DNA of 64,000 nucleotides from Paramecium pentaurelia (lineage: Eukaryota > Ciliophora > Oligohymenophorea > Peniculida > Parameciidae). The notes beneath the pieces are model-generated. The model saw only the letters and a list, made by a program, of their open reading frames with translations, had not been told where the DNA came from and did not search any database. A program made the translations under genes and the position numbers. Below are positions 38,262 to 48,938 of the stretch, piece after piece. Location: positions 327,851 through 391,850 of the forward strand of contig CAJJDO010000050.1 of the NCBI GenBank assembly GCA_905183005.1, written 5' to 3'. Position 1 is the first letter of the stretch, and each line of letters opens with the position of its first letter.

Positions 38262-39505
38262 TCAAGCAAGAAGTACTAGGATTATATTTCTGATTGGTAT
38301 TAGGATATCTAAAAAGAATAAACTGGCTGCCTAATATTGATCTTTTAAAGTAAGTTTTGATGACTAAGAATATAAAATGAATATTTACTGTAGACACAAG
38401 TGATGTATCCCATACTAAGATTAATAAGAATCCACTTAGAACAAAAAGAGTAAAATTACTAAAGAGGAAATCTCTTAAAATTAAAGCAATAATAATTCCA
38501 ATAATTCCATTCTTCATCATCTTACTTGAAATAACAAAATGAGTCTCAGCTACTTATTTATAGACATCTTAAACATCAAATAGTGATTTTAGCCTATTTA
38601 TTGTCAAACACAAAAGTGATTAATTATGAATAATATATTTATTGTTTTACTAATGTTAATTAAATCTTTTACTTCGAATAAGTTTTTATTAAGATGTAAT
38701 AAATATACTTATATATAAAAAGCTAATAACAAATGTGGTATATAATTAGAACTATTAAAAGAGATAAAATCCAGTATTCCTTTTAGACTAATAATGATTA
38801 TGGAGTAATTCAGAAACTTTTATGCTGTAGATTTGATTTCAAGTTACCATTTAAAATATTTTTGATTCAAATAAAAAAATGAAACATTACCAATTAGATA
38901 TATTAGTAATAATCTAAAATAATCAAAACCGATATACCCTAAGATAATTTAATATTTTATACATCTTGTTTATGAGATTTGGTGAGTACAAACTTATATG
39001 AATAGACTCATTAATGGATATGATAAATAGTGAAAAAGTCTCTATCTTTTTTTCTAAAATGATAAAAGATAAAACTTACAAATAATTAATAATTTCTAAA
39101 TACTGATTGTAAAATTAAAAATAAAGGATACATGATAAAAGAACAGTAATATAAGTTTGTATAAACTGTGTTTTCTTGGGAACCACCATTATTCAAAATA
39201 TCTTATTGATTATTGTATTAGTTTGGATATTCATACGTTTATTAACATCTTCCATATGTTTCACAATAAGTATGAAAATTTACTTTACTTTTAGGAGTAT
39301 ATTTCATATAGAAGAACCATTTATTACTAAGTAAAAATGTTGAAATAAATATTATTATTAATTGCGTAATTAATAATCTATAAAAATATTATGATTCTTC
39401 TTTTTGATTTTTTAATTAAGTATTAGTATTTCCAGATCCTATTTATTCTTCTTGATTATATTTAGATGGTTCTTATAATGTGATTTGTTCCTATAGGGCT
39501 GTCAT
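38262..39505 (-). CDS. multi-pass membrane protein
   Basis: About 380 residues are encoded after removing introns 39075-39103 (29 nt), 38939-38962 (24 nt, in-frame and so uncertain), 38650-38672 (23 nt) and 38364-38388 (25 nt). A polar N-terminus (MTALQEQITLQEPSKYNQ) precedes a first membrane helix (LLITQLIIIFISTFLL). A Cys/Tyr/Asn-rich loop of about 60 residues follows, then at least six more hydrophobic segments. The tail reads LTLKDQYQAASLFFLDILIP, which recalls the C-terminus of BAX-inhibitor proteins but is not enough to assign that family. Transport or membrane-organising function is a guess. Confidence 0.55.
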
Positions 39506-39671
39506 TATGATTTAAAAAGTAAAATAAATTATATTATAATCGTTGATATATAATTATAGATTTGATTGACGTGGCAATTTTATATCATAAGAAAATCATG
39601 ATTTATGAATGGAAATAGAATGAATCATTGTAGTAAATGTTATTGGCAATTGAAATATTAAATAACATTAT

Positions 39672-42600
39672 TCAATCATCACTTTAAGGAGCTTCTTAAT
39701 TTGATTCATCTTTTGGCACTCTTATAACTAAAAGAGGTACCTAATGATCTTTGACTTAATCAAATTAATTGAAGTTTCTTTAATTGCATTTCATTTGATT
39801 GATCCATCTAATTAAAAAATACATAAATACCTTAAATATTCCTTTTATGCTATTGTATACTCTTAATAAGCAATTTAAAGATATTTAAGATTTGATGCTT
39901 TAAGTCCAGAGGTTTCAAATTCTAGCTCAGGGAATTTCCTTGTTAATATTTTCATATCTTATTATTTAGTAACGTTTTTTGGGGATAGACATCTATTTTA
40001 TTATTTTTTTGGTAATCTTCTTCGATTTTCTTCATTTTCTTATTCTTATTCAACTTCTTAAAGTATTTTATTTAGATCAATAAAAGAAGAGAAACTCTAA
40101 TAGAATTCAGAATCAATAGGAGAATTTTCAGGTACTTATTCATCCTCTACTTTTTGATTACCATCATCAAGTGATTTCATAGAATTATTTGGTCTTTCTG
40201 CAAATCCTATGGCACTTTAAGCTTTGCTAACTTAAGATTAGAAACTGATTTCTGGTAATTCACTTTTTCTAGATGAATTTTTAAGAGTAGTTGAATCTTA
40301 TTCATTTTATTTGTCATTTTGTAATAATTATTCTTTTTTTTCTTTTGCTTTTTTTCTAATGAGTTTAGCTTTAAGACTTCTTTCTTAGATTACTTTTTAA
40401 ACGTATTATTTTCCTCCATTATATAATTAAAATTATTAGTAAATCTTTCTAATAATTTAAATGATATATGAATATTTGAGATATATCATATCATTTATTA
40501 ATTGATCTCTTTCTTTTTATGAATAATCTTTAAAGAATGCATATTATAATTCTTTATTAATATCTCTAATTTTTTCAAATCCTGATTATAAAGATCTATG
40601 ACGATGTTAAATTCTATAAATTAATAGATGTATAAATGTATTTCTAACTAAAGGACTCCAATGCATAAATATTTTAAAAAATAAATCAGTACTAAATAAG
40701 AAATCACATAATTCTTTTTTGGGTTCAGCTATATTAATATTGTTTAATAATTATTACTTGTTATTAAATGAAAATTATTATATAAGATTTATAAACTCTT
40801 ACTAATAGAGACAGCATGATCTCCATTTAAGATTAATTTGATTCCCTTGAAGAAAAAGGAATAATCAAAATTAGTAGGTAAAACATGGTAATTTTGATTA
40901 ACTTTTTGTAACCAAACATCTACAATATTTAAAGTATTAAACACTTATATTGCATCATACAATCTTGTTTAATTGAATAATATATGAATAAATTTACTAA
41001 GCAACATAGAATTGTTGATAATTGCACATGATGCTTCAATAAATTTATGATTTTTTAATTAGATATTAGATAGTAACAATTATACTATTTCATCATATCC
41101 TTATATATTTTACCAATTTACATTAAATCCAAATTTAGATTAAACAAAATTAACCCATTATATTACAAAAGGATAATAAAAATGTACAATTTATTTATCA
41201 GGCATTTCTAATTTTAATGATTCTAATTCTTTTTTTAATTATTATCCTTTTTCATTTTAAAATGCTTAATCATAAAATTTATGAATTAAAATATTTTCTA
41301 TTTCTGGAAATAATGCTTGTTTAAATTATGGTACTCTAAAGTAGGAGAGTACAGCAAATTTAACAAAAAAATCATGTTCTTTATTTGAACAAGAAGTATC
41401 AACAACTCTTTATAAACAAAGAGGCATAACTTTAATCATTAAAGTGACAAATAATTAAGCATTATGAATACGTTCTATTTAAGTATCAATACTTAAATGA
41501 TCTAAATCCATATCATCTCTATAAATAAGTTCACTAAGTACAGTAAAACATATTTCTTTAACCATTTCTGTTTATTATTTACTACTCTATTCTAATAAGT
41601 ATTTCCATAATTTTATTTATACTGATTAACTATGTAACATATCATCAACACTTTAATATTTAATATTGTGATTTTCAGCCAAAGTTGATAGAATTTCATT
41701 TCTTATTTTTTCAGAATCTTTAATCTTTTTATCTCTCATTGTCTATGATAATGTTTCTACTTTTATTTATAATCCAATTAACCAATCAACTTCCTTATTT
41801 GTATTATTTTTAGATTTAGCTTTTTTTAATAATAAAGTAGATTAATTAACTATTCCTGTTTCTGTTTTCACTCCACTACATTGACTAACATATTAATTAG
41901 ATCTAATAATAAATGTCCCTGCCCAATTACCAATATATGTACCATCAGAAATCAATTATTCATTTAATTATGCTTCTTAAATTAAAAGTGTATCAGTCTA
42001 TGCAATTTAAGATGTATTATCATAAAAGAATTTATTAAAACTAATATATGTACTACCAATTCTTTTATATTCTTCTTATTTTGTTTATTTATTAGCATAA
42101 AGTACAAAAACAAATGTAGTTATTTGAAAATCATCTGCAAATATATCAAATTCCATAAATGGAGAATCTTCAGTTCTGAATTCCCAAAGTATTTCATTTT
42201 TTGCTTCTAATGCTTTTTTAGTTGAAACATGTCTTTATGAACCACCTTTAATATGTTGATATTTATATGGAACATCATCATTTTATGAATAGGTTGGATT
42301 CATATATTTGGGAGAGATTGCTGATTAAGATTCATTTTCTTAAGATTTAATTTTTAATAGAAAACTATAAGCTATATCACCTAATTGTTCTTCTAAGATA
42401 CAACGTATATGTTTAGTATTAATCTTAAAATGCAATCTTTAAGCTACTTTGATATCAAAAATAATAGAGGATTAGTTCTAAATTATTAAATAACATTTAC
42501 ACTAAACAAAATATCATGATGTTATGGTCCACTGGCAATTTCATATATTGTATATTTGATCTTATAATGAACCTTATCTGAATCATCAAGGATTTGCTTA

Positions 42601-42915
42601 TTTGGATATTTGAATATTGTACTAGTGTAAAGAATTGAGTTTGCATACTTTGAGGATCTATGTGCAAATCAAAAGTAAAGGTTTAGGGCCACTATACTAA
42701 AGGAGTAAGAGTACATGTGGATTTTTGGTATATCTTATCATGGTGGTCTTATGAAGATGTTCATTGACTTTTACAATCACATATGCACTTTACTGTTGTA
42801 TATTTTTAACCTTGATACCAGAAATTACCATTCTAAACATTAGATTTTATTATCCAAATCTAATATCATTTAGATGCTACTTTCTTGTCTAGTGAGAATA
42901 ACATGCAGTTCCCAT
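39672..42915 (-). CDS. large C2-domain protein with MGTAC N-terminus
   Basis: The product has 1,039 residues, with introns at 42692-42714 (23 nt), 42597-42622 (26 nt), 42478-42500 (23 nt), 40729-40757 (29 nt) and 39808-39830 (23 nt). It starts MGTACYS, a possible acylation signal. Residues 25-150 form a C2-like beta sandwich: FRMVISGIKVKN, YVIVKVNEHLHKTTM, NPHWPQTFTFDLHID. A second beta-rich region follows (ILWEFRTEDSPFMEFDIFAD). The middle 400 residues are helical, with LFFKIFMHWSPLVRNTFIHL followed by LIYRI, which resembles the DUF1765-type block. The C-terminal 200 residues are charged and disordered. C2 domains bind membranes or partner proteins, often with calcium. A tempting short gene at 39672-40419 is only the 3' part of this frame. 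Confidence 0.7.
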
Positions 42916-42943
42916 TATTAATTTATAATATATTATGAATTAC

Positions 42944-44035
42944 TCAATATTTCAATTTGGCAAATTGTAATACAATCTTCTCTTCATGTACTTCTTCAAA
43001 TCTCTATCTAATCATCTATTCAAGTTGATTCACCAATTAAATTTCATTTCTTCTTGATTGAGTACCATAATTATATTCAGTTTAAAAAGTTGAACATAAA
43101 GCTTGAGCTTATTCTAATAATTATTGATTTCTTTATTATTTTGATTAAGCAGAATTTGATACTGCTTATTGAACTCCAATACAAGTTTATAATTTATCTA
43201 ATTTAATTTATTATTTTTCATATTATTATTGTAATCTTGATAACACTTTGTTTACTTTCTCTTTTTATAAATTAAATAAAGCAACACTTTAACTATTTGA
43301 TTCTGTAAATTAATTATATGCATTATTAATTGTGGATTTTAAATCATTAAGTAAATGTTCAACTTATTAAAGTAAACTCAAATCAATTGACTCTCCTTAA
43401 TTTGCTAATTATATAAATGCATTAAAAATTGGAGCATATATTGAAGTTTTATTAATATCAAAAGATGTTTACAACATGCGTTGACTTACCTTACTTAATT
43501 CTGAAAAACTTCTATATCCAAATGATATTCCTTCTAATATTGTCAAAGCTTCTTCTATGGAATTTAATGAATCCTCATATTAACGGTTTCTCTTTTTAAA
43601 ATACCCTTATTCTGAATCTGCTGTTTACAATATAGTATTCAAATGTTACTAGAAAGTATTTTCTTGTTACTAATTAATCTACTGTTAATCAATTGTTCTC
43701 TATTTTGAATATTAACAAGTGTTTAATTGAACATTAGAGTCTCTAAAAGTATTTTTTGAGTTTTGAATTTCAGCATTTCTAAAATCATATTCACTTTAAC
43801 ATTCATTTAATTCCACATTAAAGATTTAATCGTGATTGACTTATTCTTCATTGACAGAATCTCTAAATAATGTAAGTATATTCAAAACAGCATCTAATGG
43901 AGAATGAGATTTTATCTTCATCTCCACTTCAGCCATTACAGAAGTGATCGATCTCTATTTAGTGTAATTAAGTCTTTATTGATGATTTGTACCAGAAACT
44001 ATAACTAAGATCAGCAAGAGAGCAAAGATCTTCAT
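42944..44035 (-). CDS. trichocyst-matrix-like secretory protein
   Basis: This intronless gene encodes 363 residues. Residues 1-18 are a signal peptide (MKIFALLLILVIVSG). The mature part is made of heptad helices with regularly spaced cysteines: SPLDAVLNILTLFRDSVNEE, LNECQSEYDFRNAEI, LNTCQYSKQRTI. Paramecium trichocyst matrix proteins have this plan (signal peptide, heptad helices, proteolytic maturation into crystal subunits), and the motif LDxVLNxLxxxRDxVNEEQ is close to what I recall from them. The expected product is a stored content protein of exocytotic vesicles. It sits 28 bp upstream of the C2 gene in the same direction. Confidence 0.65.
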
Positions 44036-44429
44036 TAAATTAAATAGGTAAAAACGATTTAATTCATTTCAATAATTAAAACAAATCACTTAACCAAATA
44101 TCCTTTATCATTATTTAAATATCAATAATATTTTAATTCTATAATTATACATATATATATATATATATATATTATTTTCCAGAACTTAACATCTATTACA
44201 TATTAATGAAAAATTAACCTCATAAAAATTCATTTCATAAACATACTACATAAAGAATAAGGATGATTTAAAATTTTATATAATAAAATTGTATTTTAAA
44301 ATACTAAAATAGATTCTTAATTCGATTGAATTAATAATATGTTTGAATATACTTTTTTTAAGGAATTCATTACATTTAATTAAAATTGTATCTCATAATA
44401 TTACACAAATTTAAATAATTACCTCAAAT
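44036..44429. other. divergent intergenic region with (AT)n tract
   Basis: This 394-bp region separates the start codons of the trichocyst-like and oxidoreductase genes. It contains an (AT)11 tract at 44151-44172. No gene seen. Confidence 0.6.
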
Positions 44430-45560
44430 ATGTCAAATCTCTAAGTACAACTAATTAAGAAGCCTGATGCCAAATATCCTAGAGTGAATGATGTTTTCTA
44501 AGTTAAGACAACATCAACACCAACTGCTAATCAACTTAAAGATGGTGAAGTATTGTTGGAAAATCTATACTTCTCAATTGATGCAACAATGAGAGTATGG
44601 ATTAGTGGGTATTTATTATAATATTAAATCATATTAGTGCTAAGACTTATGTAGATCCAGTCCTTCCTGGTAATACTATGTTTGGTTAAGCTGTGTCTAA
44701 AGTTCTAGCTTCAAAGAGTGAAAAATTCTAAAAAGGGGATTATGTGATTGGTCTTGTTAATTGGACACTCTATTAAATTATTAGTGATGCCAAACTACAT
44801 CTTGTTAAGAGAGGAGGAGACATTGATGATTTGACTGGATATTCATTCTTAGGTCCATTAGGAATCAGTGGATTGACAGCTTATATTGGATTTGAAGCTA
44901 TTGGTAAACCAAAAGAGGGAGAAACTGTTGTTATCTCTGCAGCTGCTGGAGCTGTTGGAGAAATTGCAGTCTAATTAGCAAAAACATATTACAAATGTAA
45001 AGTTATTGGAATTGCCGGTGGTCCAGAAAAATGTGATTATGTTAAGAAATAATTGGGTGCACATGATTGTATTGATTACAAAAATGAAAATCTTAGTAAA
45101 AGACTAAGAGAATTAACACCCAATGGAATACATGTATATTTTGATAATGTTGGTGGAGAAATGCTCGATGAAATATTGATGCATATTACAGATCATACTA
45201 GAATTATTCTTTGTGGAGCTATTGCCACATATAATTAAACTGGAGGTAAATTTATTTTTATTATCTATGTAGAACCATATAAAGTGAAGAATTACCCTAG
45301 ATTAATTATAAAAAGAGCAGTCATGTAAGGTTTCCTTTATTTTGATCATCCTGAATTATTCAAACCAGGATAAGCAACTATAACTTAAATGATCAAATAA
45401 GGATAATTGAAAGTAAAACATATCATGTAAATATATTTAGATAAGATATGATGTTCAAAACGGATTAGAATAAGCTCCAAATGGATTAGCTAAATTATTA
45501 TTAGGTTAAAATAATGGTAAAGTAGTAGTGAAAGCAAAATCAGATCAACCAAAGCTTTGA
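44430..45560 (+). CDS. MDR-family NADP-dependent oxidoreductase (alkenal/prostaglandin reductase type)
   Basis: The product has 351 residues, with introns at 44609-44637 (29 nt), 45246-45272 (27 nt) and 45427-45445 (19 nt). The whole medium-chain reductase plan is present: an N-terminal GroES-like part (NLYFSIDATMRVWISG, close to the LxxSxDPxMRxxM pattern), a Rossmann fold with AAAGAVGEIAVQLAK, NADP-region CKVIGIAGGPEKCDYVKK, VYFDNVGGEMLDEIL and RIILCGAIATYNQTGE. No structural-zinc cysteine set is seen, as expected for the zinc-independent PTGR/CurA branch. It likely reduces alpha,beta-unsaturated carbonyls from lipid oxidation, in the cytosol. Confidence 0.92.
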
Positions 45561-46219
45561 TTATTTGAGTATATATAACAAATGTTAGATTAATAATATT
45601 ATTTATATTCTTTAATATCAATTAAAATTAATATTGCGTATTAAAATTGATTAATATTATAATTATTATGTAATAATATTTTGAATCAATATTAATTATA
45701 TTATAATTGTAATTTATTAATTAGTCTTCAAAAATCTAGATTATAAATGTATTATTTTAATCCACATTGAAATTAGGCTTAGATGAAAGAGAGAGATAAA
45801 AGATATAAAAATATATTCAAATAATTTATCAATTTTTAAATTATATAAATTTAAGTTCTTTTAGGTTCAATTTAAATGATTTCTGAATTAAATTTACAAC
45901 AACTATCTTGGTTATATTATATGTTTTAATAAAAACTTGATTAATTAAAATGAAATAAGACAAATAAGTTCAAGATATTAAATCACTAGTTTAAACAATT
46001 ATCATAAGATAATCTTAATAGAAATTCAAAAATAATACTCAACTTTGGAAACTTAATATTTTTTAAGAGATATTATGCTTAGAATAACTTAATAATAATA
46101 AGACATAGTTGATGGTTGCATTTCGTGACATCATAAATACATTATATATATATTATTAATAATTGTAATGATAATTTTACATATATAAAAATTTAGATTA
46201 TACTAACTTTAACTTCATT
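45561..46219. other. intergenic region
   Basis: This 659-bp AT-rich region lies between two plus-strand genes. Several short AT-driven frames are present but none has coding character. No RNA gene seen. Confidence 0.5.
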
Positions 46220-47731
46220 ATGCTTGCATCTATTGAGATATTAACTAAAAATGAAAGACTAAAAATAAGTCAAGAATCAGAAAGGAAAAAATTCAAAATA
46301 ACAGGACAAACCATTTTGAAAGGTGATCATATTTCTAATTATGACTTTTCTAAAAGACTCTCTAATGAAAGTAAAAATATTAAACTAAAGTTAAAGGTGA
46401 TAAAGGAAATCAATAAGCCTTACTTATGAAAATAGGGTATTCAGTTACAGATGATCATAATTAAGATTATGAACGAAGAAATAGAGGTTATTCAATTTCA
46501 ACAGATATTTAATCAGGAAATAGATTAGCAACCCTTAAATCTGATAGTAACACAATTGTAAAAAGAGGTTAAAGTACAGAAATGAATAATAATTCCTAAT
46601 TTATGAATTGTCAAAGAACCAATATATACAATGCAAGAACAATCAGAAAAACATTTTAATATGATGATTCTGATAGTGGTTTAGAGAATCTAAATGATAA
46701 TACAAACAATAAGATTGATAATAATACTTAAATAATTAATAAAAAGGTTAGTTTCGAAAAAGAAAAAATATCAAATATTCCTACTATGATTAAGTTTAAG
46801 TTTTAAAGAATTAGAAGATGTTTTCAAATAATTAAAGCTTTATTTAGAATGAAGACACTTTGCAAGTATAATTATGTTAAAATCTTAGACAAAAGAAATC
46901 TTCTTGGGCATTAAAATAAGAGATTTTAAGAAGAAATTAAAGATCACTTAAATTTAATGAAAACCTTACAATGATAAAAATAAAATAATGGACATAAATG
47001 GTTTTTTCAAAGATGATTTCAATAATATAATAAAAAAAATTAGATAAATGCAAACTTAATTTCATTGTAATTTCTATCTTTTATATTAAAAGGACAATCC
47101 TGAGAGTATGTCATTATTAGAAAAAGATTAAGCAATCATTTTTATATTAAATATCTTCACTTTTTCAATGTCTAATTTAGTTATAATGTCATCAAGTACT
47201 AATTTATTAAAAGAATTATAAATCATAATGTATCAAGAACAATTTTTTGAATACAGAAAAATATTTAGTAAATTTGTTAGTTAAAGAGCTAATTATATCA
47301 ATTAACAATATTAAGAATTAAATCAATAAGAAAAATAAATAATCTTATCAGAATGTATTATAATCAATTATTTGATTACAAGCTTAGTTAAATTAACAGA
47401 AACTATAGATATTTTGAAATGTAATAAATCAAGTATTGAATTTTTAATTAGATGTTTGATTTCTTTAATTCAGTATTTTTTTATTCAACACTTTATAAAT
47501 TTTCCTAAAGTTGAGATGAAAAATTAAAAAATTACTTTCTCATAATATTAATTAGGAAGGAATAGTACTTCTATAATAATTCTGTAAACTAATCAAATTA
47601 AATCAGATGATCTGATTTTTGGTACTTACACTGAATAACAGCTAAAAGATTTTATTAGTAAAGATAATTGGTTAGAGGCAAATAAAAAGAAGATGAGCCA
47701 AATAGTTACTAATGTAAATAGTGTATTCTGA
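46220..47731 (+). CDS. unassigned 480-residue protein
   Basis: Introns at 46371-46390 (20 nt), 46866-46888 (23 nt) and 47067-47092 (26 nt) join what first look like two genes (46220-46974 and 46988-47731) into one frame of 481 codons. The first 160 residues are polar and Asn/Ser/Arg-rich. A basic stretch follows (FQRIRRCFQIIKALFRMKTL). The last 230 residues are helical and moderately hydrophobic (AIIFILNIFTFSMSNLVIM, FLIRCLISLIQYFFIQHF), perhaps membrane-associated. No family recognised. Confidence 0.6.
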
Positions 47732-47795
47732 TTAAAAACTATCTATATATTGTATATAATTTCTATAATAATTACAACATTTATATAATTAATCA

Positions 47796-48926
47796 TCAAA
47801 TCAATTAAAAACAGGGAAAATACCCATAATCATCAATCTCTTTAATTTCTTTTGGAAGTAAATATTGATTAAATTTTGGAAATTAGAATTTCAAGTATTA
47901 ATTATTATCAGTTAATTTTTAAAATGAAACACTATAAGATTGTATATCTAATATTGTTAAACTGATTGTAAATACTTAACCAGAAATCAATCTGAATTAT
48001 TCAGGTAATTTAATGTAGTAACAATAAGGAATAGGTTTTTCTAATGCATTATGACTGATAATAGTTTGAAATTCATACGCTCTTATAGTCAGATCATATC
48101 CTAAATGAATTTTATAGAAACATTTTAATTATTATTATTGATAATCTATGTCTTTATTTTTATATAGGAAAGGTTAATAAAAACCAATTAGTTCACAAGT
48201 TTATTCAACAAGAAAATTGCAAACAAACATTTTATTATTTTTTAATGGTTTTATAGTTAAGGTACCATCACTATCTTTAGCAACTTATTCATATCGTTTA
48301 ATAATTTAAATTAATTTATTTTGGCTTTATTTATTGTTTGTTGTTTCTTTTTTAATTTCAAATGTTTATTACATTGATTATACTAATTTTTATAGAGTAT
48401 TAATTGCCATAATCATCTATGGTTTTGCAGTATCATACTTTTATAATAATTCATTACTTTAAAGTTTTTATAGATTTAAATCATAAGTACAATTATCATG
48501 TAATTTATCAATAATCTTTTTGAATGTTTCATAATTCAATTAAGTTTTTAGATTAATACATTAATTGTATATTTCCTTAATTGAATTATTTTCATTTAGT
48601 AAAGCAATAGAATCTTATAATTATTTTTCAATATCATTTAATCTGTTCATCAATTCTTGTTTGTATTTAAGAAAATGATCCAATATTTCTTGAGTCAATG
48701 GATTATTAATTGATTTATTGATTTGAATATTTCTTTGTAAAAAGTCTTAAATTTATAGAAGTGTAAAAATAAAATTAGGATGTTGATCATGTTGTGATTT
48801 ACATTTTAGACATATTAGTGAATTTTCTTTGCATTTAGGATTCATACAAATTTATATAATAGGCTTTTTATCATGTTCATATTTAGGACATTGTATTTTT
48901 GAACCTTATTATTCTAATGTTAACAT
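47796..48926 (-). CDS. B-box-like zinc-finger protein
   Basis: This intronless gene encodes 376 residues. The N-terminal finger reads CPKYEHDKKP ... ICMNPKCKENSLICLKC ... H-x2-H-P, a C-x3-H ... C-x4-C ... C-x2-C ... H-x2-H arrangement typical of ciliate B-box-like fingers. A coiled coil of about 150 residues follows. The C-terminal 170 residues are beta-rich (GTLTIKPLKNNKMFVCNFLV, SGQVFTISLTILDIQSYSVS), probably a SPRY-like or TRAF-like fold. The order finger, coiled coil, beta domain matches TRIM-like architecture without a RING. Its start codon is 12 bp from that of the divergent phosphate-exporter gene. Confidence 0.7.
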
Positions 48927-48938
48927 ATTAAAATTAAA

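Noticed and set aside
38233..38520. Independent small membrane protein starting MMKNGIIG
   Set aside because: It is the 3' part of the larger multi-pass gene (start 39505) once introns 38650-38672 and 38364-38388 are removed.
39672..40419. Separate 233-residue gene starting MEENNTSLK
   Set aside because: The frame upstream is open and continuous with the large C2 protein, and the total then is an exact multiple of three without an extra intron.
44151..44172. (AT)n tract as a promoter TATA box or IES
   Set aside because: A simple dinucleotide repeat between divergent genes. No TAYAGYNR-type ends or positional evidence.
46988..47731. Separate intronless gene starting MDINGFFKDD
   Set aside because: Only 13 bp follow the previous apparent stop, and splicing of 46866-46888 and 47067-47092 makes one continuous frame with the upstream part.
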